DNA from: Membranipora membranacea
Taxonomy: Eukaryota > Bryozoa > Gymnolaemata > Cheilostomatida > Membraniporidae
Direction: 5' to 3'
Assembly (NCBI GenBank): GCA_914767715.1
Contig: OU612071.1
Location: forward strand, 12,383,493-12,447,492
DNA length: 64,000 bases
Made by a program: the position numbers and the translations under genes. The notes beneath the pieces were generated by a model, which made no database searches, was not told where the DNA came from, and saw only the letters and a list, made by a program, of their open reading frames with translations. This document shows, in pieces, positions 59,590 to 64,000 of this stretch (its first letter is position 1; each line of letters starts with the position of its first letter).

Positions 59590-60172
59590 GTTCTGCAGCT
59601 TATCATGAACAGCAAGATGTGTTTGGAGTGGGCCCCCAACTACTGGTCAAGCCCCATCATTTTTGCCTGCAGTGTGACCAGTGTAGGGAGGGGGGGTGGG
59701 GTGCAACCAATGAACTATTTTAGCAAATGAATCAAGCTTGATCTCGTGTTTAGCTTATTATTAGGTTACAAATTCAACCACAGATATGTTTGGGGTAACT
59801 CTCTACGCCCCTGTACAGAACCACAATCCGCTTGAAAACCGTTAGCGCCAGGTTGAAAACACACCTGTGGCTGGAGGGAAAAGCCAGCCAACAGTATTGC
59901 ATCAGAGGCTCGATAACTCTTTAGTCCTACGAAAGTTCTGCAAGCAATAATGAATAAATTGTTCAGACAATTTAGCACAAGGTATGATTCATGATGTCTT
60001 TTTTCTGGTGGACAGCACAGCTCGTGCAATTGCGAAAACAAATTGATGTCCTTAGACAAAAGAGAGTGATAGGCCTACCTCATAATTGAAGGATCTTCTG
60101 CTATACTGTAGTTTTTATGTTGTAAAACAGGGAAAAAACTACCACTACACTGGCAGAAGACTTCGATCTGAG

Positions 60173-60240
60173 CACAATCAGCCCTTAAAAGCATATGGGA
60201 TGGCGATCGCCATCCCGGACGCTTTTAAGGGCTAGCTGTG
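60173..60240. mobile_element. 68 bp palindromic hAT-like MITE
   Basis: Ends CACAATCAGCCCTTAAAAGC and GCTTTTAAGGGCTAGCTGTG are inverted repeats, the centre GGATGGCGATCGCCATCC is a perfect palindrome, and the flanks GATCTGAG and AATCTGAG are an 8 bp duplication (7 of 8). The left arm has the empty site near 7,705. It is extraordinarily short for a mobile element. Confidence 0.8.
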
Positions 60241-60686
60241 AATCTGAGCAGGAAAAATTTTCCATTCTCCCTGATCTGAGCCAGACTTTTGTCAGTCGCT
60301 TTCGATTTTAAATGAATCAATTGATCGCTTGGACCAGCGCCAGAGCCACACAAGAGAGGATCTATCACAGAGTTACTCAATAATTGGCTCAGACTGTCCT
60401 TACACCCATCAGATCAATATTGTTTGTTGTCGGAATAAGATTTGTTGAGAGCTCACAACATCATGCAAAACCTTTCCAGATAAAGAGATGAACTCAGGGG
60501 TTGGCTTTCCTTCTATTTCTACATGCATAATTTTATGAAATTTTGAGTTCTGAAACCTGACCCAATAAACATTCATAATATAGCTGTCTTCTAATCGCCA
60601 AGGCTTCCCATATAATTTTATATCCTTATGCATTAACTCTGTACTGACATCATAAGCAATAACTAATGAAAGCTTTGAAATAAGAT

Positions 60687-60692
60687 TTTATT
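60687..60692 (-). terminator. Polyadenylation signal of gene C
   Basis: AATAAA on minus, 229 bases after the stop, in the same context as in genes A and B. Confidence 0.6.
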
Positions 60693-60920
60693 CAATTTCT
60701 TATGAATTAAAATAAGACAGTTAAAATTAAATTAGACATATTGGTTTTTCACATGGAAAAAAAGTTCATGAATAATAAGTTTCATAATACTCAAAAAAAT
60801 AAACAGCATAATCCAAATAATATTCCACACCATCTGTGGTTGCATTGTAAGCTGATTCAGTTAAACGCATTAATTTGAAATTGAACTAAAAAAAATTAAA
60901 AATCATCATCATCATAATAC

Positions 60921-63900
60921 TCATGGACCCACATAAAAAACTACCACATCATTCTCGGTTGATTTGTAAGCTGATTCAGGAAAAGGCATTAATTGGAAAT
61001 CGAACTCAATCATAAAACCGGAATATACGTTGTCAGTTAGACCCAAAAACCTTATCTGTATGAATCCTTCACCTATCGCTGATACATCAAAGTATAATAC
61101 TAAATCACTAATTGCAGTGCCACAGTGCTTAAAGTTCTTTTCAGATACGGTTATTGCGATTTCATCTGATTCGCATGCGTCGTTAGTTGGAGGGTTTGAC
61201 TATAAAAGAGAATGTGTAACAATATAACGCAAAATGCATCAAAAAAATAAAATCAACTCAACTAAATCAATATGACACTCATTCTCTCACAATTAAATCA
61301 AGGTGAAATTCATGCCACTATTGCCCATTTGAGCAAATTATCATTGTGGGGTTATAGCACAACAAATTAATGTGTGCTTTGGCAGGGATGCTTTTTTCAC
61401 CATATGAACTGCACTACAAATTCTCCTATATTCTAACATATGGAAACGTAGCACATATTAGATTTTAACAGTCAAAATATTGAATGCAGAAATAATTGGG
61501 AACAATTTGTGTATTTATCAACAGTAGAAACTTTCTTATTGATCAGAATGTCCCTTATTTATCTGGAATTATATTAAACTGAGCTAAGACTCAATTTTGT
61601 GGATAACTATTAACATGTGCATCTGGAGAAATGGACTTAGAATGGTATGAATTATAACGAGACAATCAGTTTCTACCAGAATATCAACTATATATCATAC
61701 ACAGAGCAGCAGCGTGGGTCATTTTCCTGCCAAAATGATGAACCATTCAAGAATCAATCTACCATGAAAGTCTTCATGTATATAAATACTCAACTAACAT
61801 CAAACTGGTGAAGTGTAATCTTGAGTCCTTTAAATCCCGGATTCTTCAGATCTGTTCTAATTTGACCAAAGGAGGTGTATGTACTTCGATTATCAAAGCC
61901 ATCATGAGACTTAAAAAAGCCCCTCTGGCAGGTGAGTTCTGAATAGTCTCCAAGTGTGCAAGCGCTTGACTCATTGGTACACTTACCACCTTAAAAAAAA
62001 ATTATAATTTTTATTAAGTAATGATTCACCCTATGTAGTATTGATAAGTTGATGATTTAGTGTTGTAGAAAGGCATTGAAGATTATCGCAAATTTCACAG
62101 CATCAACACTGAGCATCAACATGAGGGATCGCCATAAAGACCACATATGGGAAAGTGCCTGAGAATAGCACAATAGAGTTAAGGTGCCCAACCTCAGTGA
62201 TGAGATCATAACCCACTTTAGCATCTATTCCAAGAATCATCGCTCATTGAAAGGTCTTTTAGCAAAAGGTCGTGGTTGTTGGCACCAAATATTGGACGGT
62301 ATCTATCAATCAAGTCTTGATTGCATTGCATGAGCAGAAAAACGTTCTCAGTATATTTTGAGCACAATGATTGACATCCCTCTTTCTTACCATTATAGTT
62401 CTGTCCCAATGGACTGCTAGAAGATGATTGATTTGATATCGTGACAAAATGACACACTTTTGTAGCGTAAGCTAGTGTTTAACATGAGTACTTGGGGCCA
62501 GCAATGCATAATAAAAACTTGATAATGACCCAATGACTAAATTTGGTAAACAGGAGCACACGTTCCTGGATGCTCTTCCGGCTAAAATTGTCCTAACAAG
62601 AATGAAATACTTGCGCCTACATATGCCCTATGGCTCCTCTTTATAATACATAACATAAGTGTATACGAATGACTCAATTCACTCACAGGAGTAGGCTTTC
62701 ACCATAGTATTTGACACTTTCATCAAATCTATCATTGCTGCCTGCTCATTAATTGTCATGTTGATGTTCGAGATGTGTTGGGAGGTTTCATTGATTGCCG
62801 TGGTTGTTGACTTATCCAGGTTTTCTAACTGTGCGTACAAGGAGTACCTCTCAGCCGAGGCCGAATCGTTCATTGAGGCCATCATCTCAATGTGTTGGTT
62901 CATGTTTGATTCAATTTTTTCTAACGTATGGTTAAAGATAGTTGAGATGTTTTGCAAGTTATCAGCCATTGCCATTGTAGTGGACTTATCCAGGTTTTCT
63001 AACTCAGTGTACAAGGAGCTCCTCTCAGCCGAGGCGGAATCGTTCATTGATGCCATCATCTCGATATGTTGGTTCATGTTTGATTCAATGTTTTCTAGGG
63101 ATTGGTTCAGGATAGTTGAGACGTTTTGCAAGTTTTCAGCTATTGCCATCGTTGTTGACTTGTCCAGGTTATTTAACTGTATGTACAAGGAGTTTCTCTC
63201 AGCCGAGGCCGTGACATTCATTGAGGCCATCATCTCAATGTGTTGGTTCATCTTTGATTCAATGTTTTCAAGCGTATGGTTGAAGCTATTCGAGAAGTTT
63301 TGCAAGCTTTCATCCATTGCCGTAGGTGTGGATTTTTCCAGATTATCTAACTGTGTGTACAAGGAGTTGATGTTTTCTCGCATATTCTGCTGATCACGGC
63401 TTGTCCCATTTAGATGAATTTCTAAGTTATGTAATTGAGAATAGAATAGATTTCTGTCCGTTGGTGTTATGAGTGCTGTAGCATTGTGGAGGAAGTCTTG
63501 AACCTCAACTATTGCAGTGCTCATATTCTCAACCTTGGTATGAAGAAGGGCAATCATCTCTATCGAGGGTGTGGTAGGATGTGACTTAGCTTTCTGGAAC
63601 AACATGCCATCAGAGGCGTTATCCATTCTGTCCAACACGTTGTGCAGAAGTGAGAGTTCATAATTTATAGATTCATTTAGCGATGCGATGTTTACGTTTA
63701 TTAAAGCGTCGGCTGCTTGTGAATCTGTACGGAGATTGGCAATGTCAGTCTCACTGTTGAGTGGCATAGCTGCAATACAGAGAAAATGAGATTAGATTGC
63801 GAGAATGGCCTTATATTCCCATTGTAGATAGAAGCTAGTCACAAAATAGTATTGAAATTGCCTATATCTTGAGAAAAATCAACCATATTATATTAAAGTT

Positions 63901-64000
63901 GTCACGATTTAGAATCAGCACCATTGCAACTCATCTTGGTAAAGTAGGGAAATTATTTTGGTGTTTGAATGCACCTTTGTATCGATCGTCGGCTGCTTGT
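60921..64000 (-). CDS. Gene C (3' part): coiled-coil stalk and CUB-like domain
   Basis: Visible exons in order: 64000-63975 (3' end of a small DDRYK exon, continues outside), 63769-62687 (stalk, 361 codons), 61989-61799 and 61199-60921 (CUB-like, stop TGA). Phases and splice motifs equal those of gene A. The stalk repeats the 58-residue unit with NQHIEMMASMN. The CUB part has ACESDEIAI, KHCGTA and GFMIEFDFQL. It is the counterpart of gene A, but the CUB exons have patches of strong divergence while the surrounding introns are nearly the same. The intron between the CUB exons is about 200 bp longer than in gene A. Membrane anchor and start are outside the window. Confidence 0.72.
62700..63370 (-). 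repeat. Stalk repeats of gene C
   Basis: Four units of about 174 bp. Compared with gene A, the last unit ends in a gene B-like segment (INEQAAMIDLM), suggesting exchange between family members. Confidence 0.7.

Larger units (their letters stand above)
40465..64000 (-). repeat. Right arm of the giant inverted repeat
   Basis: Inverted counterpart of 4,010-23,990. It ends inside a decayed ESS2 exon at about 40,465. Right-specific content: a tandem duplication of ESS2 exons, a CACTA-type MITE, nested hAT-like and CATTACA MITEs in the old LTR, an unmatched segment at 55,445-58,205, and a 68 bp palindromic MITE. It lacks the gag-bearing LTR element. Confidence 0.92.

Noticed and set aside
62758-63393. 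211-codon frame on the plus strand opposite the gene C stalk
   Set aside because: Antisense shadow of the stalk repeats, for the same reason.

Overview
The window is eukaryotic, almost certainly from an invertebrate animal. The evidence is GT-AG introns with animal-style phase-1 modular exons, an ESS2 (DGCR14) homologue, CUB-like extracellular domains, tRNA-derived SINEs, and a dense mix of small DNA transposons and one LTR element. It is AT-rich, intron-rich and repeat-rich. I cannot name the species.

Layout: about 4,010-23,990 on the left and 40,465-64,000 on the right are two copies of the same segment in opposite orientation (a giant imperfect inverted repeat). They enclose a roughly 16.5 kb single-copy centre. 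Moving inward, each arm holds: (i) a gene for a single-pass type II membrane protein with a long repeated coiled-coil stalk and a C-terminal CUB-like domain (gene A on +, 108-6987; gene C on -, 64000-60921, 5' end outside the window); (ii) a short ORF conserved in both arms; (iii) a decayed TE-like coding region; (iv) MITEs and an old LTR with nested insertions; (v) an isolated phase 1-1 exon of unknown identity; (vi) exons of a decaying ESS2 gene. The centre holds the 3' end of the left ESS2 copy, a third and longer stalk/CUB gene (gene B on -, 39201-26827), a possible RT remnant, and several fold-back elements including a 420 bp palindrome at 33.73-34.15 kb.

The stalk/CUB genes are the most interesting content. 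Splice sites can be followed by eye through all three. Summed exons stay in frame (gene A 780 codons, gene B 975 codons). All stalk exons are phase 1-1, so exons can be duplicated freely, and such duplication is visible both at exon level (gene A) and as 150-174 bp repeats inside the large exon. Between the arms, introns of genes A and C are about 92% identical over the stretch I aligned by eye, yet the CUB exons contain discrete patches where the proteins hardly align. That pattern fits a polymorphic, diversifying cell-surface recognition family (self/non-self, immune or gamete recognition). The function is inference; the structure is visible.

The two arms also act as natural empty-site/filled-site pairs, which reveals precise TE insertions: an LTR element with an ATCAT duplication, a CACTA-type MITE carrying a tRNA-like sequence with an ATT duplication, and a 68 bp palindromic hAT-like MITE. 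Whether the inverted arrangement is a true segmental duplication or two divergent haplotypes joined in the assembly cannot be decided from sequence alone.
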